Shown: positions 1 to 11,242 of the stretch, in pieces | Layout of the letters: every line of letters begins with the position of its first letter | Numbering within the stretch: the stretch's first letter is position 1 | Origin: Aphelidium insulamus | Taxonomy: Eukaryota; Aphelidiomycota; Aphelidea; Aphelidiaceae | Direction: 5' to 3' | DNA: 59,387 bases | NCBI GenBank assembly: GCA_036784855.1 | Contig: JAZDSV010000069.1 | Span: 1 to 59,387, forward strand | The notes under the pieces: generated by a model | Told to the model about the DNA's origin: nothing | Database searches by the model: none | The model's input: the letters and a program-made list of their open reading frames with translations, nothing else | Translations under genes and position numbers: made by a program

Positions 1-2738
1 CCCGACAATTTCGGTAAGGGCACAGCTGGCATTGGGGCGCACTTTTGCGAAAACAAATCGATCGGCCACCCCGTTAGACTGGCGCCATTGCTCGTACGTC
101 TGCGAGTTCCCTTTGGATAGGTTGATGTACGAGTTCCGGAGTTTGGTGACAAAACCAATGTGAAGCCAAACGTCCGGATCGATTCGCACAATTGCTTCCT
201 TTACGGCCTCCACGTTAATATTTTTTGACCTCGTAATCATCTCTGCACTTGCAAACATTTTCACTGAATCCGGTGGTTTGTTGATGTAGGAGGCCGAAGC
301 TTGGGGAACAAAGACGCAGTTGTACATCTTTGCGTCAGCACGGTCGAGGTTCTTGCCGCAACTAATCGCTCCTAGAAACATGGTCGGAGCGGCGTCTTTG
401 TGTAACTCGATCGGAAACGAAGTGTTGGGCGGTGCAAAAAAAGGTATAACCCTCTCAGACGACACATATGTCAAGAAGTGTCCAAAGTCGACTTTGACAG
501 ATTCGTCATCAGTTGCAAGAGTATGGAAAATCGTCTGCTCCAGGAATCGTTTTACTGTAGTTCCGCTTATGCCATCGATGTGAGATGCAGCGCAGAGTGC
601 AGCAACACAGAGTGCCTCGAGATTGTTTCCGTCGTTAGCCGTTTGTTTAGCATTGCGTTGTGCCACATTGTTATCGTCTTTCGATCTAGCTTTAGCGATC
701 AGGTAGAAACAGCGTCGAAACGACATCGGTGTCGCCTTCAAATCCCTCCACAACGGTGGCACACCTCGGGTTCCCATGAGCAGCAGATATAGCAAACAAT
801 CTGAAGAGATATGCGGGAAGCACATTGATGGCTCCCAAATCAAACCGGTTTCTTTAACTAATCCACCGTGCAACACAATAAAGTCAGCAAGCCCTTGAAA
901 TCTTGCGAAATGGTAGTGCACAAGAGGTGCAAAGTCACATCCGGAATATGAGCTATCAGATTCCAGCGGATAATAAGCGTTCATAAATAATTTCACTTGT
1001 CCAAGCATTTGTTGCGTTCCTCTTTTTCCATAGTCATGCTCGTAGTACACATTTTTCCACTGAATGACGCTACGGGCAACGTCTAATAGCACAATCTGGA
1101 ATCGTTCAGTATTATACAAAGACATATTTCTGTCTCCAACCAGCAACTTTCGAGCAACAAAAACGGCAAATCGAGGCCGTGACTTCAATAAAACTTTCTC
1201 CAGCCAGGATGGAAACGTATTTGGCGGCACATTAAGCAGGTCAAGCGTTAACGGAGGAAACGTAGAGTAAACGAAGCACCATTCGTGTGACAGGTCAATA
1301 TCTGCAAAACTTGACGACGCATGATTGAACAAGGTAATAGAATTGCTATCCGTTCCCGATAAAACACACGGAATGTTGAGTACTCGAAATGAGTTTCTCA
1401 TAAATCGCACGCCGTCCATCTCGTTTGCTTTAATGGCCGAGACTTCATCAACAAATATGCAGAGTCGTCCATTGATTGCGTTTAACGCCGCGAGCGTTTC
1501 GTTTTTAGAGCGCGGAATTACCCGCACATCTATATAGTTTCACGGACATGGTCATTTAACTATAAATTCAGTACCGTTGTCAACGCCACTGGCCAAATTA
1601 TAAACTAAGCCAAAGATGTGACGTTTATCATTGTAATGAGATGCGCAATTCTTATCTCGCAATTTGGCATCAGCATCTAAATCCGCGGTAATACATCGGT
1701 TTAACAAATCAGAACGACTTTTAAAGGCTCCATGAAACGCCTGCGGTGGTGCCAATGACGACGGGGTTCGATCTTTTTTCAAAAAGAAAAAACATTTGTA
1801 TGCGTTGTCGCCCGTAGACAGTTTCGCCATCAAGTTAAATGCCATTTGCGTTTTACCCATTCCAGACGAACCCGCCAAAAAAACAAATGGCACGTAAAAT
1901 CTTTCAATACCCATAGCAGTAATACTGCGAATAGTTTCAGCAACTAAAGCAACCTGCGGCGTTTCCTTTACTGCCTCTGCAACTCTGTGATACTCATCAA
2001 GTGCGTTTTTAACGGAAGGTTTTGTTAAGTCGAGAGCTAAAGTCCCCACAATGACTACAGCAACATGAGTATGAGTAAGAGCTGCAAAAAATCCTGACCT
2101 TTCGCCGACGGGACCACAAACAGCAAAGGATTATCGAAATTCGACGAAAGTTCCGCAATCAAACGACAATGGTCAAGCGCGTTTCCATTCTTCAGATCCT
2201 CGGTGCTTTTATACACGGTAAGCGTCGCCATGTCTTTAATTATTCCACTGTTAAGTTTTGCCACTTCTATCGCCACCGAGGCAACTATATCATCTGTTGG
2301 AACGTAAACCGCTGAAGACTTGCTCAGCTCATTTCCGTAATCGCCGAAAAGTTGGTAAAAAACTCTCGTCATTTGGTTTCCCTTTACTGGCCCGGAGCCT
2401 TTTAAAGACACTTCAGCTGATTAAGTGAAGGCACGGAAGAGGAACCTACCATTGACTGATGGAACGCTTGCAGGTTGAGCTGCGACAAACACAACGTCGT
2501 TCGGAGTCCTGCCACAGTTATCGATGCGATCTTCAGCATTAAGGCGTGTCCAATCTGCGCGGAAAAATCTCAAATTCGAGGTCGGCACCCGCTCCAGCAG
2601 AACGTTCTGGTTTATAAGAGCTGCTGCAAGGTTTGCGACTGTAGAATTCTCGTTGACCGTCGCGGATTGAGTGATGTAGTCAGTTACTGGAAGGCCGCCA
2701 GTGAGGCAATACCACACGGTGCGGACGCTGTGTGACAT
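1..2738 (-). CDS. Crinkler-type (CRN) protein with P-loop NTPase, 3' end off the window
   Basis: Four exons read on the minus strand: 2738-2450, 2410-2099, 2054-1575 and 1529 to the window edge. Introns are 39 (or 33), 44 and 45 nt. The frame stays open for 870 codons with no stop, so the C-terminus is missing. The first ~95 residues form a ubiquitin-like Crinkler header with a conserved Trp near the start. Walker A (GSSGMGKT) lies near residues 262-269 and a Walker B-like LCIFVDE near 383-389, the usual header plus NTPase layout of Crinkler/CR proteins. The last ~300 residues match no domain I can name. Crinklers are intracellular effectors described in oomycetes and some fungi; action in a host cell is inference. 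No signal peptide is visible at the start. Base composition is more AT-rich than the housekeeping genes to the right. Which of the two first acceptors is used (both in frame) is undecided. Confidence 0.72.
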
Positions 2739-3263
2739 GGCGTTCAGTGACGGATTGCGGCAAATTATCGCTCGACGCGGATAAACTCATTTGCAACTAT
2801 TCCGCTGGCCAATCAGTAACGAGATGAATGGCTGCTTGCTTGGCTTTGCTTTCTACTTGGCTGTCATAGCTGCAAACTCCCATCAGCGTAGCTATAGTGC
2901 AAATTACACCACGACGTTATTGTATTTGCAACAGTGTCTGCTCAAAGAGGCAACTTTTACAAATGCACCACCGTGCGGCCTTCGACAAAGTGATAGAAAA
3001 ATAAAAATGTATCGCCTCATCTTGTCAAGACTCCAGGTGAAGCGTGCGTTGCTCACTGTGCTTCAAGCAATGATGATTTAAGACTGCGCTTGCTCACTCT
3101 GCGTGAAAGTTATATGTATATCTTGAAAACACTGCAGGCAGTTCTTAGTCTGCTTGAAGACTGTGAGGAGATTAACAATAACAACATGGCGCATGGCAAG
3201 TTAATTAATAGAATGTGTCCCACTGATCATCATCGCTGACAGCGCGCGCAATTCCACGGCGCA
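2739..3263. promoter_or_regulatory. Divergent intergenic region, Crinkler / HIS1
   Basis: The 525 bp separate two outward-facing starts and must hold both promoters. An open frame at 2791-3081 (+) has no family resemblance and poor coding character, so I do not call it a gene. No TATA box or named operator stands out. Confidence 0.4.
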
Positions 3264-4332
3264 ATGACCACGACGCATCTGGCGGCAGAGCTGGCCGATC
3301 GCCTGCTGTTTGCCGTGCCAAAGAAGGGCCGCCTGCACCAGCAGTGTCTGAAGCTGCTTGAGGGCGCCGACATCCAGTTCCATCGCCATCACCGGCTGGA
3401 CATTGCGCTGTGCACTAATCTCGCGGTGGCCGTGGTGTTTCTGCCCGCGTCGGATATCGCGCAGTTTGTGGGCGCCGGTGACGTGGACATGGGCATTACT
3501 GGGTATGCATTTTTCTAACTTATGTCTGTCTCGTGAATAATATACGCCGCGCAGGCAAGACATGGTGGCCGAGTCGGGGATGGAAGATCGCGTCTCGTTG
3601 GTGACGGAATTAGGGTTTGGCAAGTGCAAGGTATAGCTGCTTCCCTAGCACCTATATGTATGTATATGTATATAGTAATTGACCTCCGCCGGTGACAGCT
3701 ATGCGTCCAAGTGCCCGAAAAGTGCAGCATGCACTGCCTTGACGACGTTATTGGCACGCGTGTCGTCACCAGTTTTGAGAGTGTGGCTGGAAAGCTGTTT
3801 GCGCCACTGGACGCTGCAACTGGCAAGAAGACCACCGTCAGCTACATATCTGGCTCTGTTGAAGCCGCGTGCTCACTTGGTCTTGCTGATGCCATCGGTA
3901 TGTTTGGATGTACATCATATATCTGTATGTGATAGTAATGATTCAGTCGACCTGGTCGAGTCTGGCGAGACAATGCGTGCGGCAGGCCTGCGTGCCATTC
4001 ACACAGTGCTCTCGTCGCAGGCGGTGCTGATCGCCAATCCACGCTCACGTCACCCTGAAATCATCTCCACCATCAGCAGTCGGCTGCAGGGTGTTGTGGC
4101 GGCGTCACGTCACGTGCTGGTCAAGTACAATGTGCGACGTGATCTGCTGTCCAAGGTGTCGCGTGTCACGCCAGGCAATCGCGGGCCGACAGTCAGCCCG
4201 CTGGAGGATGACGGCTGGGTGGCCGTGGAAGCCATGCTGAACAAGGACATGGTGGCCGTCACGTTGGACCAGCTGTCGGCACTTGGCGCAACAGACATTT
4301 TGGTGTTTGGCATTGACAACTGTCGGGTGTGA
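3264..4332 (+). CDS. HIS1: ATP phosphoribosyltransferase (histidine biosynthesis, step 1)
   Basis: Condenses ATP and PRPP to phosphoribosyl-ATP, the committed step of histidine synthesis, in the cytosol. Exons 3264-3502, 3555-3630, 3699-3897, 3947-4332 give 299 residues, the length of yeast His1 and of long-form HisG. Visible motifs: AVPKKGRL near the N-terminus, RLDIAL, DVDMGITG, LGFGKCK, SGSVEA, the PRPP-loop region DLVESGETMRAAGL, and the HisG_C regulatory domain with GWVAVEAM and the terminal NCRV shared with yeast His1. Introns of 52, 68 and 49 nt all have GT-AG ends and each junction restores a conserved motif, e.g. GITG|QDMVAES. The start is the first ATG before the conserved block. 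HisG_C suggests feedback inhibition by histidine, as in the family. This is the strongest single pointer to a fungal genome. Confidence 0.97.
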
Positions 4333-4764
4333 CTTTGACATAGAATGCAATAGTAGGTTCCAGTGACCAGTCCGGTTTCATTTAAAGTACAATTTCAAGT
4401 AGTATGGAATGTGTACTACCTTATTACTGTCTCGTTCATCCCATTTGGTGCTTTGAAGGCCACTGAAAGATCCAACGCCGTAGATATCCCAAGAACCGTT
4501 GCGGATTGTACATATTTGATGTTCATGAACGAATCACCATCCACAGTAATGAGTTGACAGGGTGACATGTTAACTAGACCTTATCAGCTTCGGCAAACTA
4601 TGGCCGTAGTCAAGGTGAATATTTCTGGAGAGTCCACTGGGATACTGCAACCATGCTAACCATTCTGTAGTAGACCATACATCTTTACTTAACCTTTAAC
4701 CTAAACCGTACTTTTTGCACTTTTCTCCTCACGCGTCCAACAACGACGACCAAGCCACCACTGG
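4333..4764. other. Intergenic, nothing recognised
   Basis: AT-rich spacer between HIS1 and the ankyrin-like gene. It presumably holds the HIS1 3' end and the next promoter. I see no RNA gene, repeat or protein-coding signal. Confidence 0.5.
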
Positions 4765-5544
4765 ATGCACGTCTCTTTACTGTCGCTGCTACTTCTGTTG
4801 GCTCTTTGTTGGCTGCAGCACTGCCTCGCCTGGGACGCTACGCCCGGCATGCCTGGGCTGCGCACCTACGGGCCTCGCAGTTACGCAGCCCCGCGCCACA
4901 ATGGATCTCCTAGTTACCCAGTCCTGCACCACACCGTTTACCAAACCACGCCGCAGGTTTACCAACAGCCTGACAAAGGCGCGCTGTGCGATGCAATCGT
5001 TAAAAGGCCGGGTCAAGTAGAAAAAGTGTTGAAAAAACTCAGCTTTCCAACCGACATGTTATATTGCGGGAGCCAACACGTATTAGATTTCGCCATCTCC
5101 AAAGGCAAAGCTGAAGCAGTTGAATCGTTGTTGAAAAAAGGTGCCCTTCCACGGCCGACCACATTCGAAATTGCCGCCAAGAAGGGTAACATCGATATAG
5201 TTAATAGGCTATCTTCGCTCGACAAATCCAATGAAATGGTGACGGCCAGCGCCAAGTACTGCAAGATTAAAGTATACCAGCATTTGACGGATACAAATGC
5301 AGTCAACCACGATAAGCTCGGCGAATATTTGGTTCTGGCAGCTAGTGGCCACGGTCAATTGTTTCAATGCTTGAAAATGATCGACTACTTGGTGGCAATC
5401 GGCGCAAAGATTCCCCCGAACACATCCGTTCAGACGCGACAGGCCATTAAGCGTCGCATTCGGGTGGCTGGCGTCATGAACCGGGTGATGCGCCGACCCG
5501 CGGCACGAAGCGAGCACGAGCACGATTGCGAGCGAGACAGCTGA
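4765..5544 (+). CDS. Small secreted ankyrin-like repeat protein
   Basis: A single 259-codon exon. The N-terminus is a textbook signal peptide: a run of Leu/Val/Ala/Cys ending LQHCLA before WDATPG, so cleavage after about residue 22 is likely. Residues ~30-70 are rich in Pro/Tyr/Gln. Residues ~75-230 hold degenerate ankyrin-type helix pairs (HVLDFAISKGKAEAVESLLKKGA, then FEIAAKKGNIDIVNRL, LVLAASGHG...MIDYLVAIGAKI). The tail is basic then acidic. Ankyrin repeats bind proteins; a secreted version is unusual because most are cytosolic, and with Crinkler-type neighbours an effector-like role is a reasonable but unproved inference. Composition is more AT-rich than the housekeeping genes. No introns are needed. 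The partner is unknown. Confidence 0.7.
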   Translation: MHVSLLSLLLLLALCWLQHCLAWDATPGMPGLRTYGPRSYAAPRHNGSPSYPVLHHTVYQTTPQVYQQPDKGALCDAIVKRPGQVEKVLKKLSFPTDMLYCGSQHVLDFAISKGKAEAVESLLKKGALPRPTTFEIAAKKGNIDIVNRLSSLDKSNEMVTASAKYCKIKVYQHLTDTNAVNHDKLGEYLVLAASGHGQLFQCLKMIDYLVAIGAKIPPNTSVQTRQAIKRRIRVAGVMNRVMRRPAARSEHEHDCERDS

Positions 5545-5653
5545 GATCTTAAATGCCAACGATAAGATAACTTTTAGCCACATACAATCAGGTCATAGAT
5601 ATTTGTAATGCCATGATGTGTTGGACACTGCTGCTTAACGTTCACAACATTTA

Positions 5654-8619
5654 ATGATACGCGTCCCCTTGCACACAATTCGCGCGTTCTTGGGCTACTT
5701 TGAGCAGCGGTGCTTGCCGACGTCAACTCGCGCCGCCGGATATGGGCGGCGGTACATCAGCAGCACTTCGCAGACTGCAAATGTGGCCGTAGAGCAACCG
5801 CGACCTACGCGAAATCGTCGCCGCGATATCAATCAGCCGCTGACGCCGTATCAGGTACTGTGATGGTGCTAGTGCTGGTGCTGGTCTCTCTCTAATGCGC
5901 ATCCGCAGTATTATCTGCAGTCAGAGTGGCCAAACACGCGTGCTAGTGAGAGCTTTACCGCGTTTCTGCAGCGCATGCAACGCGTTTGGGAGTCGATGCC
6001 GGACGCCACCAAAGATGTATGTTCAGATGTATATGTGTGCACTGTGGTGGTGTATCTGACGACTCTGCGCAGACCATATATCGGCAGTGCCGCATGTACA
6101 ACACGCGCTTGGGGTTTGTGCAGCGGACTACTCATTGGCAGTCAACGTCGACATCAGTGGTGGTATGTGACTGTGGTACGTGTGTACCATATCTTCGCTA
6201 AATGCCCAGGTCAAGCCATCCACTCCCTCACATAAAGACGAGACAATACCAACTCATTTAACATCTACTCAGAGAAATGACATGGTAGACCAGGAGACTC
6301 AGCTGCCACAGTTGCAGTGGCTGCGGCGCGCACTGGCCAACTGGTCACACATGACCACCGCGCAAAAGATGGACTTTTATCAGCGGGCCAGTCGGCTTCA
6401 CGTGCCAGACTACAAGTTCTCTGCGTATAACGCCTTCCTGGCCGAGAAGAGCCAGCAGCACCGTGCCCAGTTTGCCAAACTGACCAATGAGGAGCGCCTG
6501 CTGGCCATTGGTCAAATGTGGAAGCAGGTGCCCGACGCGGAGAAGGATGCAAGTGCCTGATGGGATAGTTACTATATCAGAGTACTTACTTTTCCGCAGC
6601 GATACAACTTGATAGCGCGGAAAATGGCGCTGCTTGGCCCCGATTCGCCAAAGCAAGTACTGCCGCACAATATGGGCACATTCTTCAAGATGACCTATCC
6701 GTCGCTGCGAGAAAAGTTTCCCTTTGTAAATCACTTTGAACTGGTTGGTCATATGCTCTCCTTCTGGAAGTCTGTTCCCGCAAGCAAGCGCAAGGCGAGT
6801 CTTTATTTGACAAGGATATTTGGTTATACTTAACTTATAGTTGTCGTTGTTTTTGAACCAGTCGTTCCGAAGAATGGAGCCGCTGACACAGTTTCGGTTT
6901 GGATATCACACATTTATGCTGCAATGTCTGCCGTCGTTGGTAAAGCACCGCCCCGCATGGTCCAACGTTGACTGCATGAAGTATTTGAGTGAACGCTGGA
7001 CGGCGATGCAGTCATTCGAAAAGGAGATATTTGTGCTGGAGGGCTTGCTGCGGCGCTGGGACGATCGCGGCGTAGCCACCCAACCCTCAGAAAACGGCCC
7101 GGCGGCATTTGACGACTTGTGCGCGCAGTTTTATCTGTTTTTCATTGACGACATGCCGACCATTGAGACATTGCTTCCGGCGGACGCCACACTGCTCCAA
7201 AAGTACTGCATGTTGGATCTGCGGTGGCGTGAACGTGTCCACAATCAGCGTATCGGTGACCTGCTGCAGGTGCCGTCGGTGTCCGTTACAGTGGATCAGC
7301 GACGTCGTTCCCAGCGGCGGATAACCACCGAAACACCGCTGTCTGCCGCGGCAACCCTTGAGGGATCTGCGCTACTGGAATACTTGCCCGTAAATGAACG
7401 CTCAAGCAATCATTCGATACCCGACACTGACTCACCGCCAGCGCCGCACAAGAAAACAAAACGGCCTGCCAACCCGTTCGGACTGTTTATGCTGCGCTGC
7501 AAGTCGGACAATCTTCTCTCTGCCGAGGAGAGAAAGGCGGATTACATGCGCAACGCTGCCCGATTGTGGAACTCGTTGTCGGAACGTGAGCGGGCCGACT
7601 ATCGGCTGCAGTACCAGAAATGGGACGCATCGGCTGATGGTGTGGCTGGCGAGACGTCGCCGCTGCTAATGTGGCTTGCTCAAAACTCGCATGACAGCGA
7701 TGAGCAGTTACAGCAGGAGCTGGGTGGCCTATTAATGTTGTTTAAAGAACGCTCAATGAGTGACAATATCAATGCAGCGGGCGATAGGGGCTCGGCGCGG
7801 CGTCTGGCAGACAGTATCGCCGCTGTCACGGAATGCTGGCGTCAACTGTCGCCCGAGGAGCGTCAAAAGTATACGCAGCGCTCCAAGACAGAGTGGACAC
7901 CATTGGCCGGCGGAACGCCAGTGGAACCTCAGCACTCCAACTCGTCGTACATGGACTTTTTGCGCGGTTACACGGCTCTGGAGCTCCGCGGTGACAATTC
8001 TTTCCACGTACCTGAAACTGATTCATCTGAAAGTGACAACAACACACCACGAACAGAGGCTGGCCGGAACCTCAGTGCAGCACGAATGGCTTATCGTCGT
8101 CTCACCTCGGAAGCAGAGCGCGCACCATATATCCGCGCCGGCGCCAAGAGGCGCCGCATTGAGTATTTGGAGCAACAGCGACGCATTATTAAATTGTTTC
8201 GCTCAGTTGAAGGAATCCCTAGCACCACTGGCAACATTCAAGAGACTTCAAGTGGTAGCTTGCCTACTGCAAATGCTGCTAAGAATGCAGAAGATGGTGA
8301 TATAAATGATGACATTGACGAGACAAAGTCGCAACAAGCCCAGCGACATCAAACATTTTGCAATATGATGAGGTGGCCGTCCGCCTTCCGATTCTACTGC
8401 TACTACCGTGTGCGGCAGGAGGAACAGCGTCTGCAACAAGAAGCACGCAAATCGGGATGTAAAGAGCGTGGCAGGATGCTCACGCTGGATATGGAGTTGC
8501 TGCTGTTGCGAGTGGATGAGGAGTGGAAGCATGAGATGCGGCGATTGGTCATGTCTCAGCGGCATCGTGCGGACGCGGCACCCTCGCACCTGGTCGGGCC
8601 GCCGTTCACCGGCCGCTAA
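5654..8619 (+). CDS. Multi-HMG-box protein, probably mitochondrial
   Basis: Exons 5654-5854, 5909-6016, 6073-6162, 6210-6548, 6600-6794, 6841-8619 give 903 residues. The first ~45 residues are Arg/Ser-rich with no acidic run until later, like a mitochondrial presequence. The rest is a string of about eight diverged HMG-box-like modules of 60-80 residues, each with an N-terminal aromatic/Phe patch and a later Trp followed by a charged helix (VWESMPDATKD, MWKQVPDAEKD, FWKSVPASKRK, RWTAMQSFEKE, LWNSLSERERA, CWRQLSPEERQ, and weaker ones). The module with KRPANPFGLFM is closest to a canonical HMG box. HMG boxes bend DNA; mitochondrial Abf2/TFAM carry two and package mtDNA, so a nucleoid role is plausible. 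Two introns (6549-6599, 6795-6840) need GC donors. A polyadenylation-like AATAAA follows the stop near 8650. Nuclear localisation cannot be excluded. Confidence 0.8.
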
Positions 8620-8928
8620 TGGATGATAGTAGTAGTTACATGTGATGTTAATAATAAATTTTTTGCCTTTTGGCTTAGGCGTTCAAATCTGTCGTCCTGC
8701 TAGTCGATAGATTTGTGGCAAATGGAAATAACCTGCACGAGTTGGACAGCATTTCAAATATTGCAGCTCCGACAATGCGTAATCCATTCTCATAGAGGTG
8801 TCGCCATCGAACGAAGGTTGGCACTCCGGATAACATACGACGACGGAGATGACAGACTGGCACCACCGTAAAAAGATGATGAGTTATGCTTATATTAATA
8901 CATGGACACACTTTGACAACTGTCACAG

Positions 8929-10661
8929 TTATGCGGATGTCGCAGTGAGCCGTTTGGCCGTGAAGCCAGTGTTGATTGCAGTGCGGTCAAACTTGCTGCT
9001 GTTCTTGTGACACACCAGCTGGTAGCAGGTGGCCGACCCCTGGCGGCTAATAATCGTGGACCAGGCGAGGAAAAACTCCCACACGCGCCAAGCGCTCTCG
9101 CCGTAATTGGCCGTGATCTTTTCCTTGTTTGCCGGAGTCATCCAGTTCTGGTACCAACGCTCCAGAGTGGCCGAGTAGTGCACGCCAATGGTGTCGACGG
9201 ACTGTACCTCGAATCCTGCATACTCCAGCTTGCTGATGACCCAGGCGAGGGGGCAGGATGCATCCGCACCCGGAAAGATGTACTTGTTCATGAACAGTCC
9301 CCATACCAAGTCCTCGTCTGTGAATTTAATCATGGAATAATTAACAATCTACAATACGCACACTGCCACGACCGGCGCAGACCAGCAATTTGCAGGTAGA
9401 ATATTCCATCGTCCTCCAGCAGTTCGGATACCTGTGACAGGAATGCGTTGAAGCGCCGGACGCCAACATGCTCAGCCATCTCCAAACAGGTGATCTTGTT
9501 GTACTTTTGCCCATTCGGGGCAGTCGGGCGGGGAATGTCGCGGTAGTCACTGCACAGAATATTCACCTTGTCCGCCACGCCGTACTCCTGCGCCCGCTTC
9601 AGTCCAAACTGAGTCTGCTCACGAGCCAGCGTCACGCCAGTCACATTGGCTCCGAACTCCTTGGCAGCGTGTGCGAGAAGCGTGCCCCAACCGCAGCCAA
9701 TGTCCAGCATCTTGTCACCGGGTTTGAGCATAATTTTCTGGCACACCAAGTTGAGCTTGTTCAACTGCATTTCCTCGAGTGACTGTCGGCTGTTCATGTC
9801 GGTGATTATGCCGGATGTGTACACCATTATCGGGCCGAGGAACGCCTCGTAAAAGTCATTGCCACGATCATAATGCTCTCGGACCTGTGTCTCATCTTGC
9901 ATCTTGGTGTGCAGCGTGACCTCGGGCATAAAGTGCTTGGCCTACGATAGATTAACAAGGAAGACGAATGCAATGATATCGACCATACCAGAAACTTCAA
10001 GGTGCCAGCGGTGAAGCGGAACGAGGCCCACAAGTGGCGATGTTCAAGCAGATCAAGCATATCGCCATTGATGTCGACTTTCTTTTCAAAATAAGCTTCG
10101 AAAAATGTTTCCTTCAGTGCAGCATTAGACAAGATATAATAAGTAAGATAAAACAACAAACAGACCATGGGAATGCGAGATGACTGCGCAAACTTGATGT
10201 CCATATTCTTGTCTCGAAACGTCATCAAATCACCAAGTTTAAACTTGGACAGCTGAAATATAGATGCATTAAGAATATCAGGTTAAAAGTTAGTAGGCTA
10301 TGCGTACATTCTGCGACGACTGGCCAAATGCCCAGTTCTTGGCCACCGAATCGCACACCATGAATGTGAGATAGGACGGGACAAGTGTGAGGAGGAGGAT
10401 CGGAAAGTACGCCAGCAACGGCAACCCGAATCCATAAATGACCAGCAGCGGTGGGGCAAACAAGGCCGCGTAGAATGCCGTGGAGTTGAACTCGCGGAAC
10501 CCGGGCACATCGCGTGCACACGGTGCCGGATGGACAGTGTAGTTGGGCTTCTTGTCCACGTGGAATCTATGCAGATGCGGCGCGTCAGAGAAGAGCAGTG
10601 GCATAGCACTAATACGGCGCACAATTTTGCCGGCATTTTGACGCAGTGTTGAAGCAAGCAA
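8929..10661 (-). CDS. MTS1: Sphingolipid C9-methyltransferase
   Basis: Exons 10661-10308, 10252-9989, 9941-9362, 9317-8929 (minus) give 528 residues, the size of fungal Mts1. It transfers a methyl from S-adenosylmethionine to C9 of the sphingoid base of glucosylceramide, in ER/Golgi membrane. Two or three hydrophobic segments lie in the first ~170 residues (FYAALFAPPLLVIYGFGLPL, and one around the start of exon 2). The cyclopropane-synthase-like domain follows: EHYDRGNDFYEAFLG, SAM site LDIGCGWGTLLAHAAKEFGA, KITCLEMAEHVG. After the last intron come YEDLVWGLFMNKYIFPGAD and IGVHYSATLERWY. The codon for that Tyr is rebuilt exactly across the 9318-9361 intron, confirming the model. All introns are 44-55 nt GT-AG. 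A bacterial-type cyclopropane synthase is less likely because of the N-terminal membrane region. Confidence 0.93.
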
Positions 10662-11242
10662 GTTGAGGCGAGCAGAGCGTACGTCTGACTGACGGAATGA
10701 CTGAAACGCTGCGGACGATCGGGTGGCGCAAACAATTACCGACGAGGCGTTTTGGCATTGATTATGGAACTTTTGTTATGGAACACTGCATACTATGCAT
10801 ATTCCGTAAGCATATCAGCAGAGTATTTGAGTATTTAATATCAGCGCATTATCAATATGGAATGCATATGAATATACAGCTCCAGATTATAGAATGCGAA
10901 TAATGCGTAGATCTGATACAGTTTGATATGCAATAATGCAAATATCCGGCGCTATACAAGCATATTTGTGCAATAAATGGCTTTGAGCATATTATACATT
11001 GGACACCTACCCAAAGTCCAATTGAAAATAGATCTTATCTGCTACACAGCGACATGTAATGTAAAGAACGTTCAGGTGGTAACGCCATATGAAAGAGCAT
11101 ATTAGAGTTATAAAGAGCAGCTCAGGGACTGTTATGGCACACGTCCGCGGCTAAATCGACAGCCCGGCTAATCTTCCCGGGGCCATCAACGACAGCATAT
11201 ATTATCGCAGCCTACATACATACCTCGAGCAAATATAATCGA
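10662..11242. promoter_or_regulatory. Divergent intergenic region, MTS1 / SNF2-RING
   Basis: The 580 bp between two outward-facing genes contain a long AT-rich stretch (10760-11000) with many short copies of GCATAT / AATGC and no open frame of interest. Both promoters must lie here. No named site is recognised. Confidence 0.4.

Noticed and set aside
2791-3081. 96-codon plus-strand frame between Crinkler and HIS1
   Set aside because: No recogn­isable motif, biased Leu/Cys composition, and it lies where two divergent promoters must be.
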